Source: Polytrichum commune (lineage: Eukaryota > Streptophyta > Polytrichopsida > Polytrichales > Polytrichaceae). Taken from it: DNA of 64,000 nt. Made by a program: the position numbers and the translations under genes. Shown piece by piece: positions 49,813-61,562 of this stretch (position 1 is its first letter; each line of letters begins with the position of its first letter). Location: assembly GCA_950295325.1 (NCBI GenBank), contig OX485808.1, positions 11,412,501 through 11,476,500 of the forward strand, written 5' to 3'. The notes below the pieces were generated by a model that did not search any database, was not told the origin of the DNA, and worked only from the letters and a program-made list of their open reading frames with translations.

Positions 49813-51068
49813 TAGCAAAGATTTTGCTTTGCTTGTGTAAACTCATCCATCCAACATGTGACTACATCTATATAATTTTGAGGTGGTTTGACTATGAAAA
49901 TATGTAACACAATACAATGACTACTCATTAGTTTAGTGCAATCCAACTAGATTGAATTAACTATTAATGGCTTAAACATTCCAAAAAGAGACTCAACTTC
50001 AAGTGAGCAAATCTTGTTCCATCTTTCAAATTACTTTTTATTCCAAATGTCCATTGAAATTGTCTATCATTTCCAATAACTCAATCATGGATTTCATGAA
50101 TGTTTACATTTGATATCTTGTGAAGTGCTCACATCTTAAGACACTCGTGTGACAATTCGATCACTTGAAGACCATATCATGCTTGCAAATCTCATGAATT
50201 TACAAGATCTATAATTTCAACCACTGATATTGAAGTCCTCATCACAACATTGAGATTTATGATTATGATGAATTTTTTGAGCATTTATACTTCTTAACTC
50301 ATTATAAGAGGACCAAAAATGTTCCATGTACTTTGAACCATAAGAATGTGATCCTTTAATGGTCTTTTGCCCAACTTCTCTTTTGTGACATTTATCAAGA
50401 AATATTTGGAAATGTTCAATCAAACTAGATTTTTTGAATGCTTTCCCATAGAGGCCTTTTAGGGACATAAGACCTATAAGAGACATGTTTTAGTTAAAGT
50501 CTCTTCATACATGAACTTGGAGGTTCAACTACCTAGGGCCAAAATAGTACTCAGATGGGTGCCCTATGTGGCACCCAATTATAGGTGGGGGTATCCCAAT
50601 GAACCGGATATTTTCAACCAACCAAATGGGAACCCAAGGCCTTGCCCATGGGGAAGATAGGCATCAACCTGCTTGTCCGCACTCATTCAAGGTGTTCACC
50701 TTCAAAAGGAGCTAGTATTCGTCAGGGGCCCTCTAATTCTCATAACATCTGCTTCAAGGTTACATATAGACTTAGACCAACTCGAAAATGAAGCAACACC
50801 ATAATTCACAAAGATGGCAATGTTTGAGTCATCTTTCGTTTCTTTCTTCATCCATGATAATTATTTTCAACTCTCATGCTCCACATGGTCTAAACCTCTA
50901 ATTCATTTTTGGATGCAAGTACATTCCTCAAAACTCTTAATTCCTCAAGAGGTTTAATTCCTCCACCAGGTGATTCTTGATTCCTTCTTTTTTATGCCAA
51001 TTGATTATTTCCACATGGAATATTCTCCAAAGCATCACATGTCCAAACACTTGTGAGCAACATTTCAT

Positions 51069-51092
51069 GTAAGGTGGGCATGCCCACCTTAC
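51069..51092. repeat. 24-bp perfect palindrome
   Basis: The half-site GTAAGGTGGGCA is followed directly by its exact inverse TGCCCACCTTAC, with no loop. No flanking element was found. Confidence 0.85.
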
Positions 51093-51120
51093 CAATAGAC
51101 CCCTAAACAAAAAAACCAAC

Positions 51121-51275
51121 ACTATGTATCATTGTCATGCATTTGAAGCCCCCAAACACATAATCTAAAGATGCCATTATGTATCACTATCAAATGTTGG
51201 GAAGCCCCCAAATCATAACCAAAACCAATACTATTTATTGCCATCATACATTTGAAGCCCCCAAATGTACGATTG
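51121..51275 (+). repeat. Three-copy ~55-bp tandem repeat
   Basis: Three imperfect copies of a unit containing TATGTATCATTGTCAT, then ATTTGAAGCCCCCAAA, spaced about 52-58 bp apart. Non-coding. Confidence 0.65.
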
Positions 51276-54200
51276 TGGTTCAAGGAGTGGTTCAATGTTG
51301 ATTTCGGACACACCTTACTTTCAAAGTGTAACACACCTAAAAGAGCTGCTCTGAACGCGGGACAACTTGAATTTCACGTAGGCTTTTGAGAAAAGCTAAA
51401 CCTTGCAAGCGAATGGTTGGTGCTTTCAGAAACATTTGCCTATGGATCAAATTGCTAGTTTATGTTGTAGACCAAGAAGATTGTGTTTAAAATGACGGTG
51501 ATGACCAATGTTGGATTGGTAAATAGGTGTATCCATGGTATCAAAAGTCAAAATCAATAATGCTATCAAAGAACCTACCCAACTGGTCATTACAATTGCA
51601 ATACCAATCAAATACTGATACTTGATTGATATCACAAGATGAGAGGATCTTTTGTTTATTGAAGTCATCATCTGGGTCAATAACCATCTTAACACCATAT
51701 TGATTTGGAGCATTGCTTCCCTAGTTATCAAGGTTCCTGCATGGTATATAGACTCGGATGATTCCCAATATTAAAATCCTCATTGCATACTTATACCCCG
51801 AAGAATATAGAAAAAAAATTAGGTGACTGGTGATGTTCACAAGGTCTGCAGCGTCATCATAACAAAGTGTCTTACATTGAATGACTTGGTCAAAACAAAC
51901 CTCAACTTTGCCTCCAGACAAAGCTAAAGTGCCCTCTTACCTGAGTGTAAGAAAAGGAAACTCCAATCACCTAGGATCCTGACATCCATTAGTGGAGCAC
52001 TAGACATCACTCCAGTAGATCCATTCTTAGCTCCAACACCTATTTCTTAACCTGGTGAGAAACACTCCTCTACCCAAACTGCTCACTGCTGCCATACCAT
52101 TGCCACACCTTAGACATTTGTAGTTCACATTTACAGTGTTAAGCTTGCTGTGAAGTGGCCATTCTCATCCATCAAATTATCTGGCACCATTGATGGCCTA
52201 GGGTCATGCTACTGCACAACAGCCCAGGCTAGTATACTGCACATAGAGTACAAACTATCCTACAGAAAGACCATGTGATCCAATTAGTACCTATATCTAG
52301 ATTTCATCAACCTAGAAAGCCACATGAATCTGTATTACTAAATTTCCATGCTTATCCAGATGAATAATCAAGCAGAAACCATGGTCAGCCACATGCAACC
52401 TTTGAAAGGATGAGAAGCCCATCAGGTATCTTTTCTGCAGCAAAAGTCTGAAGGTTGTGATTAACACATTACCTTGTGTGTCAAAGGCACACCAGATGTC
52501 CTGAATGTAGTCTTTTAAGGCATATCCCTCAAGCTCCCAAATTGTAACAAATCAAAGAGCAGCATAAGAATCCGAAGAGGTGAACAAATGCAACTAACAA
52601 GCCTGTTATGACCTAGGAGCTTTGTACAGCTTCGATGCAATTTCAAAATTGGAAACTAATGACTTGCCATGGGAGAAGTTTGTTCTGAAATATGATATAG
52701 CTTGGGCTGGCAAAGAGAGTCATGGACAGAGGAATGTCATTAGGTCCTTGTAAGAAAACAGGGCTGAAATATGAGCAAAAAGTATACTACTATAAGAAAA
52801 TCCTGTTTACAAGATAAGAGACAAAGCATTTAATGTTTGCTTTTAGAAGTTGGCAACAGAAATTCTTCCTTGGGCAATCAACAACATGACAAGGTATGAA
52901 CGACCAAAGACTTGACATATCGTACAAGACCCCTTCCATTCATCACATGGATCAATTATAGCTGTGGTGGATGGACCAGGAGATACACAAACTAGACACA
53001 GCACCTCACAGTGGATGATGAATTTTCCAACTTCTAGACGATGATACAAGGATGACTAACTAGTGTGGCACTTCTTTTGTGTAAGAAATTCCTGAAGGCT
53101 TTGCATGATTCTATGCCTAACATGCAGTTAACCAAGCCTAATACTGCCAACCTGCCTGCAAGGGACACGACCCTTCTGACACCAATATACCACCAGAGAA
53201 GAAGACCTCTGAATTGCAGATGCTAACTACAAAATGAATAACTGGCTGTATCTTTCCACAGAGAACTTGGAAGGGACATAAACCAGAAACGTCTATCCTA
53301 AATCATGATCCTAAATCAAGACTCTTGAACTTGTTTGGACAGGGGAGAATGATTTGGTACTGCACTCCCCATGACTCCAAATACAAGCTCTCCCGTCATA
53401 TCCACAATTGTTGTTCAGAACTCCGCAAAAATTGAAAGGATTATTCCTAGATCACATCAAGCTTGACTCACTTTGCACTCTGCTTGACGGGTACAATTAT
53501 CCAAGATTTGCGCCCGAAACAGGACAGGTGCATCAAATATCCACTAATGTGAGAACTGGTTCAGTTGACCCTGCAGCCTGCCAATCAGACCTGATCGGTA
53601 GGCACAGCACACCAACATATGAAAGAACGACGGAGACGGCCCTCGACTGACTTCTGAGACCACACCTTGACCGAGGGAAGGAACGCCCACGCGACCACTT
53701 GACGTACGTAACTCTGGGTACTCTGGACCTCGTTTCCACCCTCACCTTGCGACGGACCAACATACGGCTCTCACTGGAACAGTGTCAGACGGAACACAAT
53801 CAATATACATTTCAATTCTTTGCACCAAAAACAAAAGGAACTTGCAGGAAAATACAACATAGTTAGACATGCAAGTATGAAATATGCTGAGCTAACCAAA
53901 TCTTGAGTTATTTAGAAAATAACCCTCAGATGTATCATACTTGAGTTCATGTTTTGTTGTCACCTCAGCAAGCCAAATTTGTTAGTAGTCATAATAGCAA
54001 TGCATTACTATGACATGCATTTTAGTGAAAAAGAAATCTTGTGGATCAAATTAGCACAGGTTTCCAAGCAAATTCAACTAGCTCAACACAAGTGTTATGA
54101 ATTTGCAATTGAGATAATGCCTGCAACCAGAAACTATGGGCAACATACTCCAAATTGATCTAGTCTCTTAGATATACTCTTCCATCCCTTGGATACTACA

Positions 54201-54388
54201 AGAAATTGAATGAACAGCAAGGAACTTGAGTGGCAAAACGCCACACAAGCAATCAAATTACAAGGGGTACTGACAAATGCACAAATACACTGGACTTGGA
54301 CCAGAAAAGATGAAAAAGTAATAGCAGGAGCTTTTTCGTACTCACTGAAACCTTTACCTGCAATGGCATACAAACAGACATTACAAAC

Positions 54389-57068
54389 CTGATCACTTGG
54401 TGGTGGTGGGGAGCTCACAGCTGCAGGAGGTTTTGTGTCAGTTGGCTTATCTGCACCGCAATTCCTTCTATTACACTTTGCGCGGAATGGATAGTTTACA
54501 TTCCCACAAGCTTCACAGGTCCAGCTGCCATCAGGAGGGGGACCCTCTGCAGAAAATGCTCTATTAGCAAAACACCATATAATTCAAGGCCCAATTAGGA
54601 TTAAGTTTGACAGAAAAATTACAAATTTGAAGGTATCTTATTCAGTTGCTTTTGATGCTTTGAAATTATGTGGCATCTAAGCAATTCTGAGACATGATCA
54701 AATTATCAAACCGATTGTATGTAATTTAACTATGTTCTATAGAATACAGAAACTCACGAGTAGCAGGAGGTGCTCTTGGATGAGGAGCATTATTGAAGCG
54801 ATTCTGCATCAACAAACACATGTCAAGAAACTTCCTTTTTCATCCACCTGCTCAGAGTGTATTATAGTGCACTGAGTTAAGAAACTGTCATGAAATAATT
54901 GTCCTTGAGATTCTGATACAACTGAGTCATGAAGATAATTAAGAAAATATCATCCAGAAAACTAGAAACATGAGAAGGTTTACAGAACTATGGTCAGAAA
55001 CATACATTTTCATTTGGCTTAGTAGCACCACACTTGCGCATATTGCATGTGGTTCGGAAAGCGAAGTTGGTGTTTCCACACTTGGGACATAACCAGTCAC
55101 CCTCTGACAAACCATCTGGTCCTATTAACAACCCCAAGACAAACACAATATCACAATAAAACGATAGTCAGCTCTCTGAACTTGTACAAGAACCTTACAT
55201 GTTGCTACTTACATATAAAGGATGCTATAGATAAGCAGCAGACAAAGCTACTTACAAAAACAAGAAAATGTTGTATTAAGGAATGCAACAAAATTTAACC
55301 TTTAGAACTTCAAGAGGAAATCATAGAGCTCACCTCCCCTGCGCTTCCTTGAACCATTTTCATCTCCATAATTCCCAAGTGCCCTAGGTGGAGGCATCTG
55401 CATGGAGTCCATTTGCTATAAACACAGGAAAGAGAGCGTATCAGACTGCCAGCCTCACTAACTGTAGAGTTTTAGGTTTAGTCTTATATTTATATAGGTA
55501 AAATGGAGAAACCATCATAAAATGGAAAGAGTTTTCTACTGACATGAAAACACAATAAGCTAGTTAGGGACATACCGGAGGACCCATATTCATATTCATC
55601 CCATATGGATCGAGCACAGGTGGAGCACCATAAGCTGGACCTGCAATTTGCATGTCTCCTTTTAAGATTTGTACAAAAAATCATTAATTAACTAAGTGGC
55701 GGTACTCTGAAGCTCAGGTTACTTTCAAGCGACTGCAAGAAGAGTCATGTCCTGAGCTCTCAAGGACGACATTACTTGTGAAGATCAGGACACAAGCTTT
55801 TAAGAATCAGGACCAAATGCTGAGAAGTCACCAGGGATCTAATGCTGATAGATATATTGCATCACATAATCATCAACAAAAAGCATAGCATTGAGGATGT
55901 CTTTCACCTCCGCCCATCATATTCCCTGAGGGAGCATAAGCCACAGGCCTCTGAATTTGCTGGTAGGATGCCGCGTTATTCATTGAAGCATTGTAATCAT
56001 ATGAAACTGCAACTGCATTCTGTTGTGGCATGATCATTGGTGCACCATATGTAGAAGGGTATCCCAATGACAGAGTAGGGAGTGCCCCTGGCCCACCCAT
56101 GTACATTGGTGCGGGAGCCTGATCATAAATCGCAGGTCCCAATGGTCCTCCCATACCTTTCTGCAGAATGCCAATAGACAAGGGTATTAATCTGAAGGGA
56201 CAAAGCTGTTTGTAAATCCTTATCAAAACATCTTTTGCAAGTCCAATGTCTCAGACTTCATGTGCTCTCAAAAAAACACTTCTCCACAGGTATGCTTCAA
56301 TATACTTGCCACATAGGTGACAGTATGAATCAAAGGTTGAATGTCAGAGCTACAAATCTACCTGGCCACCATCCACAGGCTTTGGGGTAGCACATTTCCG
56401 CATGTTGCAAGTGGTCCGAAAGGCAAAGTTCATGTTCCCGCACTGTGGACATGTCCAATCACCCTCACCGCGAGCACCTGCATCTGTGAAGTAAACCATC
56501 AGGGATGCAAAACCAGGACGTCATTCAGAGCAGATGCGAAATTGGTTTATTGATAACCAAGGCAAATTTGTTATCCTCTTATTCAAGGCAATTTCCTGCC
56601 AACAAAACCTTTTTAGCCCTGCGGAAGTAATCTCAATTTTTTTTTTAAAAAAATTGCACCTGAGGGTCTGCACGTAATTGGAGCATTGCTGTGAACCACA
56701 ACAAACTCGATTGCCAATGTCAATTTTCGGAATTCCGGTTAATACAGGAATGTAGTTGATTAAACAAAGTTCCATATTCTGTCTTATGAAGGAAAGAGTA
56801 ACTTACCATCTGTGCGTGCTCTCTTTGGCCCTGTGGATCCTCGAAAATCCATCTGCATGCTCAGATTGAACGTCAGAGTAATAGATTTGAATATAAATTT
56901 ACTCATACACATAATAGCGAACAGAATCCCGAACAAGTGTATACAGGGAAACGGACTATTGAGTTGGCTTCGGAATGTTGCTTTCTATAGCCATCCTCTT
57001 TTCTATGTGTTGGTCGTAATACACACAACTAGTTCAAGAATAAGAGGAAGAATCCCTACCTGAAGCAT
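54389..57068 (-). CDS. RanBP2-type zinc-finger protein with three fingers (At1g67325-like)
   Basis: Nine coding exons: 57068-57060, 56852-56807, 56483-56362, 56160-55908, 55640-55576, 55415-55334, 55121-55006, 54803-54758, 54546-54389. All introns are GT-AG (160-323 bp) and the phases agree, giving 299 residues to ...PPPPSDQ, where a donor follows; the stop is probably just inside a further exon I could not place. Three fingers of the form W-x-C-x2-C-(G)N-x-N-(F/Y)-x-F-R-x2-C-x4-C have Cys at 29/32/43/48, 204/207/218/223 and 257/260/271/276. Between fingers 1 and 2 is a Gly/Pro/Met/Tyr-rich linker. Order and length match Arabidopsis At1g67325. The fold binds single-stranded RNA in the ZRANB2/TAF15 class, so a nuclear role in RNA processing is likely. 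Translation may start at MLQ (57,068) or at MDF (56,852), directly after an acceptor. The acceptor at 55,416 could instead be 18 bases further on. Confidence 0.9.
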
Positions 57069-57139
57069 GATGGATCCTTCGGAAACCTTGCTTCCTTCAA
57101 ACGAAGCCTTTAAAAATGCTAACAAAAGCTTCAACTCCC
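57060..57139 (-). other. Leader exon of the zinc-finger gene, carries first ATG
   Basis: It is bounded by acceptor TTTTCAG (ending 57,140) and donor CAG/GTAGGG (57,060/57,059). Its last nine bases, ATG CTT CAG, run in frame into the MDFRGS exon. The frame upstream is open through the exon, so a start further 5' cannot be excluded. Confidence 0.6.
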
Positions 57140-57767
57140 CTGAAAATGCAGACAAAAGGCCTTCAGTACCAGATAGAATTAAATTAATGAGACCTTCACA
57201 AAACAAAGGGAAGAAGAAGGAAAATGATCAGACCATTTACTAAAATTAAATATCGCTTGCAGATATTTAATTGGCTCTATATCATCAGCACTACTACCAT
57301 CCTTTACAAGACTCGGAGAAAAACTGTCCCTCTATCCGACACGTCACGTAAACGATATGAAGGGGTAAGTAAATAGGATCGAAGCTTTAAATCTCATCAG
57401 AATACCCTAACCGTTGGCTGCTGGACTAATCACTCCTAAAACCGCTCGGTGGACAGTTGAAAACAGGGAGGGAAATTATGAACTAGAACGACGAAAGAGC
57501 TCACAGAAAAAACTAAAAAAAACACCCATGCTGCTTCTGATTAAAGTTCCAAACAATTTCAAGAGGTCAGGACTCAGAACACACACTTAGCAAAAAAAAT
57601 TAGAAAGCGAGACATCAAAGAAAGTAGCTCAATGTGGCGACTGCTTCAAAGTTTTTAAATGCACCGACAAAGAATAACAGGTTTAAGTAAAGCCAACGAC
57701 GAAGAAGGTAGAGGCTCTCCAAGAGAAAAAGAATGCCAAAATACAAAAGATGCGAGGCAGTTACTAC

Positions 57768-58101
57768 CGTTCCAACCACCTCACTACTCGTCGCAGAAGG
57801 GAATGATAATGAACAAATAATAAACCCGACTGGAGTTGCAAGAACGAGAAATTTCAGCTGGATATGAACATTGCAAGAACTGAAGCCGCTAAGAATGTCT
57901 CGATCAACCTCAAAAGCTTCCTCCAACTCTAACTCTTAGGGTTCTATGCCAGAACTTATTACTCAAGGGAAGAATAAATAAATAACAGTAAGTCTCAATA
58001 AACAGCGCCACAGCAAACCTCTTTGGCAATGGAAGAAGAAACGAGATTTCCAAACTCCACAACTACACAACAAGCTTCTTCACTCCCCGTTGCAGCAGCA
58101 G

Positions 58102-58106
<5 letters not shown>
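57768..58106 (-). other. First 5' UTR exon of the zinc-finger gene (inferred)
   Basis: A donor, AACG/GTAGTAAC, ends this exon at 57,768 and pairs in order with the acceptor at 57,140. The 5' limit is unknown; the exon may start near or within the CT/GA tract. No long coding frame was recognised. Confidence 0.45.

Positions 58107-58160
<54 letters not shown>
58107..58160. repeat. (CT)27 microsatellite at the zinc-finger gene promoter
   Basis: 54 bases of uninterrupted CT on plus, GA on the sense strand of the minus-strand gene. GA/CT tracts near transcription starts are common in plants and can bind GAGA-binding (BBR/BPC) factors; that role here is inference. Length variation is likely. Confidence 0.9.
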
Positions 58161-58163
<3 letters not shown>

Positions 58164-58381
58164 ACTCGAGAAAAGATAGACGTTCCTTATATCGATGTAA
58201 AGCTCTCTCAAAAGCGGGCGCAACGGAGAGCACTGTGGATGCAAAATGTGCACAAGGAAGACGAAGAAAGCAAAAGAAAGACGGACGCGAGAGTTGCGAA
58301 GACGAAAAACCACTGGATGCAAGCGAAGCGAACTTGAAGGCGCGCTTCCGCGCGCCTTTGGTTCAAATCTTCCGTTTTCGT

Positions 58382-58630
58382 AGATATGAAGAATCCAAGC
58401 TTATTTCAAGATGGATCTACGTGTCTGCAGTTTAGAAAGCCCTCCACCGGAGGGACGTACCTCGTAGCGGACCCTAAGCCGTCGATCGACAAACTGATCG
58501 CACGGTTTTGAATTCTCTGCAGAGATTTACGCTCGATAAGGCCCTCAGAACAGGGCCTTATCAGCCGATTTCCTAGATATGGCGAATCTACCATTCCTTT
58601 GATGAGGATCTAAGTGTCTGTGGTCTGGAA
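58382..58630. repeat. Duplicated segment plus hairpin upstream of the zinc-finger gene
   Basis: AGATATG, AATC, GATGGATCTACGTGTCTGCA at 58,382-58,436 recurs diverged at 58,576-58,630 (AGATATG, AATC, GATCTAAGTGTCTGTGG). Between them, the arms GATAAGGCCCT (58,535-58,545) and AGGGCCTTATC (58,552-58,562) form a perfect 11-bp hairpin with a 6-base loop. No gene is recognised. Confidence 0.55.
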
Positions 58631-59308
58631 TATTCGGTAGCGTGGTCCTTTATTTCCTGGCCTTGGATCGAAGGAACTGGTTGCCTCAACATTGACTATC
58701 CACATAACATTAGTCAGCTGATGAGCTATGTTCATGGCCCCGGACTCGATTCGCATGGGAACCTTGGGGAACATAACTCTAACTCTTCTTATAAGTTAGG
58801 GTTTTAGTGCTATCAAATTTTGCAATGGAGAATTCTTCGACGTTTTCGATTGCATAATGATGTGATGAACATGCAATCTTTTATGGATAAATTGAACAAG
58901 ATGTTAGTTGCCAACATTAACATACATCATTAGAAGATAGTAGGCTCTTGCTTTTGTAGTGTGTGATATGGTGAAGACTTCATCAAGGGATTATTTTTGG
59001 TATCTTCATATGGTGTGATGTTGTGAGCATATCTCTTCAATACAAATGTTCTTTCATACTTATGTATATTCATTAAGTATACAAAATGACATTTTACATT
59101 GAAATAAGCCATCTTCTTGAAACCTCAATAGTACAACATTTCAAACTAGAATATTGTATTCTAATAAAATGTGTCTTGATAAAGAGGGAGAAAAATACAC
59201 AATTGGGAGAGCCTATGTAAGAAAGCAAAAAGAGAAAATCATATGTGATAATTCAAGAGATTCAATCCAACATCAAATATTATTTGTGGAGTTGGAAGTG
59301 TCCACAAT
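58631..59308. other. Intergenic DNA, nothing recognised
   Basis: AT-rich, with no coding frame longer than 60 codons and no clear repeat termini. Confidence 0.45.
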
Positions 59309-59553
59309 AGGGGAATAGATAATCATCCCATACAAGCGTACCCCTTATCTTTCAACATAAAAGCCCTCAAATAGTATGCAACTCAAATGTTACTCTTTGT
59401 AATCAACATACTCTAGAATTAGTTGTAAAAGACCCCGAGTCATGCTAATCCAAGTCATTTGAGATGAACCAACAACAAACCTATAGGGGGTTCGAGTTTT
59501 GATGTCGGATCGATGAGATGTACACTCATATGCAATATTCCCCTCTCTCCCCA
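59309..59553. repeat. Inverted-repeat element with GGGGAATA ends
   Basis: The left end (GGGGAATAGATAATC, then CCCTTATCTTTCAACATAAA) is matched by the inverse of the right end (GGGGAATATTGCATATGAG, then CATCTCATC and GACATCAAAA). The interior shares TAGTATGCAA and GTCATTTGAGATGAA with about 15,960-16,140. Class unknown. Confidence 0.5.
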
Positions 59554-59773
59554 TAATAGGGCCACATAAGCTACCTTAAAGGTAGATGGGTTTGAGATGG
59601 TTACTTTTTCCAACTACCCCACTTCTGCTAGGATATAAAATACTCAATTAGTATGAGATGGTTAGCAAATCCAAATCGAGGCCGTACCACTTTCCCTCGG
59701 TCATAATTCCTGGAGGTCATATAAATATCTCATTCTTATCAAAGTAGAGAATCTCATGCTCAATGGTCATATA

Positions 59774-59789
59774 CCCCCCCCCCCCCCCC
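59774..59789 (+). repeat. C16 homopolymer
   Basis: An uninterrupted run of C in intergenic DNA. Confidence 0.85.
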
Positions 59790-59907
59790 AAATATTATTG
59801 ACTAGTAAAACTTAAGATGGTTAAGATATTTTAAGCACATAGTCCAACCTCTTTTAAGCACATTTATGTTTGGTATCCTTTCTCGGTATCCTTTCTTGGA
59901 GGTACAC

Positions 59908-60886
59908 TTAAGAGTGAGTTTCCATGTGGGCCGCTTGCTCACTAGATTCTAGATAATAATGGGTTGGAGGTGTTTGTATGTAGTTAGCACAAGCCACTGT
60001 CCAATCAGATTCTAGTGGTCCGCTAAAATGTGAAGGGCGATGGACATGGACCGCTAGACTTTCAGACATTCAGATAGATAGATATAAACACCTGCCCTTT
60101 TAAAGGGGCCGGCGTGAATTGAGTGTCTGTTCATCTCGACAATGGTCCAGAGCCCACAGGACAAAGGACCATTGTTGCAAGACTACTCTTCCCTTTCGGA
60201 AATAGACACTTTAGTAACTGAAGATAAGTCTTGGTACCTCGAGAGGTGTAGGTAGGTTATAAGGGTATATATTTGTGTGGGCTCCTTTTTTGGTCGCCAA
60301 TTCAGACATTCACCAAAGAATCTTAAGCCTACAAGTGGCGGTCACCAAATGATTGAAAGACCGCTTTTACGAGGAGGTTTTACCCTGAAGGAGGTTAGTA
60401 GGTGGGCCCGGAGTTGAGAAGATGGGAGTAGCTGCACTAAACATAATATTAGTGTCATATGCTATTTTATGTCACTACGGTAACTTTTTGGATGAATAAA
60501 TGAACAAATATTGTCATATATGATGAATGGGTACATCCATATGCCAATACTCTACGTTCTCTTGTCAACAACTTATGACGAAATATTGTCATGGATGATT
60601 GAAATTTGGATGGAAATATCACTTGGTAAGTGACAGTAATTGCAACACTTTTCCCCCCAAAATTTTACAAGGAATGACAAGTAATGTTGGGTTAACATTT
60701 AGTGTTGGTAACACAATATTGAGCAATAGTATTGAGCAAGACAACTAGAATTGGTGATGCTAAATATCATATTCAGTGTAGTTGGCAATACAAACCCTAC
60801 CTCACCAATTTCCCTCTACATTTGCCCTTACCCACACTAGAATCTGGTGGTGAAGCGGCCTCACATGGAAACTCCCTTAAGACTTT
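59908..60886. mobile_element. ~1-kb inverted-repeat element, host of a nested MITE
   Basis: The left end reads GAGTTTCCATGTGGGCCGCT, then CTCACTAGATTCTAG. The inverse of the right end reads GAGTTTCCATGTGAGGCCGC, then CACCAGATTCTAGTG. The arms are about 45 bp with a few differences, and CTTAAG lies just outside both ends. A palindromic-end MITE is inserted at 60,434-60,782. No transposase. Confidence 0.6.
60434..60782 (+). mobile_element. MITE-like element with palindromic CACTAAATAT ends, copy 4 (nested)
   Basis: The left end CACTAAACATAATATTAGTG, then TCATATGCTATTTTATG, and the right end TGCTAAATATCATATTCAGTG, then TAG, match the family. The interior (CACTTGGTAAGTGACAG, AACATTTAGTGTTGG) is shared with copies 2 and 3. 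It lies within the larger element at 59,908-60,886. Confidence 0.65.
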
Positions 60887-61562
60887 TCACTGATAGAGAG
60901 TGTTTTGGTTTCCCATTCCTCACTGAGTTGACAGTAAGCTCTTACTTTGATGCATAGATTTGATACACATGGCAATTCACAAACCCTACCAATGCAGCGC
61001 AAGTTGCACACAATGTGGACCTCCACCCTAAACATTTACAGGCAAGCCACACCATACTCCATACTTGCAACATAATTGGCACCAATCAAAGTTACTCCTT
61101 TACTGACTCCAAAAAAAGTGGACCAAAATGCAATACCCAACAGCATAACATCACAGCTGCTCAAGAACCAGCATTCTTGTCGACGAGTTTTATAGCAGTC
61201 TCGCATTCCACATCTGCCTCTTGAGTTTCGTTTCTAGTTTGATGATGTGAAGACTACAAAAAAAAGGTATATCTACATGTGCTGTCAACATGAATCTGTC
61301 AACTATGGTGAAGGGTAAAGTGCACTCGTCCATCAACAACACCACATTGTACAGACAGATGGTGTCGGAGCATTCTTCCTAAGCTTAAGGTGCCGCTGCT
61401 CAGAGGACCTGACCAGTGCCATTCCCAGTATCTATGTGAGAGGTACATACAAACAATAGTATGTACCGTTTATTGCACCAGCAGAAGGCCCCAAAGGACC
61501 ACAGTGGCGAGTTTGAAGCTGAAATTGACATGACTTGCGGTTGTTTTTCACACTCTCCCAAC
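60887..61562. other. 3' flank/3' UTR of second GPT gene (inferred)
   Basis: No transposon or coding exon was recognised. It lies directly downstream of the second GPT stop codon and probably includes its 3' UTR. Confidence 0.4.

Larger units (their letters stand above)
49813..54388. other. Intergenic DNA; right part may be 3' UTR of the zinc-finger gene
   Basis: It holds a 24-bp perfect palindrome (51,069-51,092) and three imperfect copies of a ~55-bp repeat (51,121-51,275). From about 51,900 the composition is more even and repeat-free, which would suit untranslated exon or intron of the neighbouring minus-strand gene, but I recognise no coding exon. Confidence 0.4.

Noticed and set aside
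58535-58562. Rho-independent terminator
   Set aside because: A GC-rich hairpin in a plant nuclear genome, with no T run and no adjacent bacterial gene.
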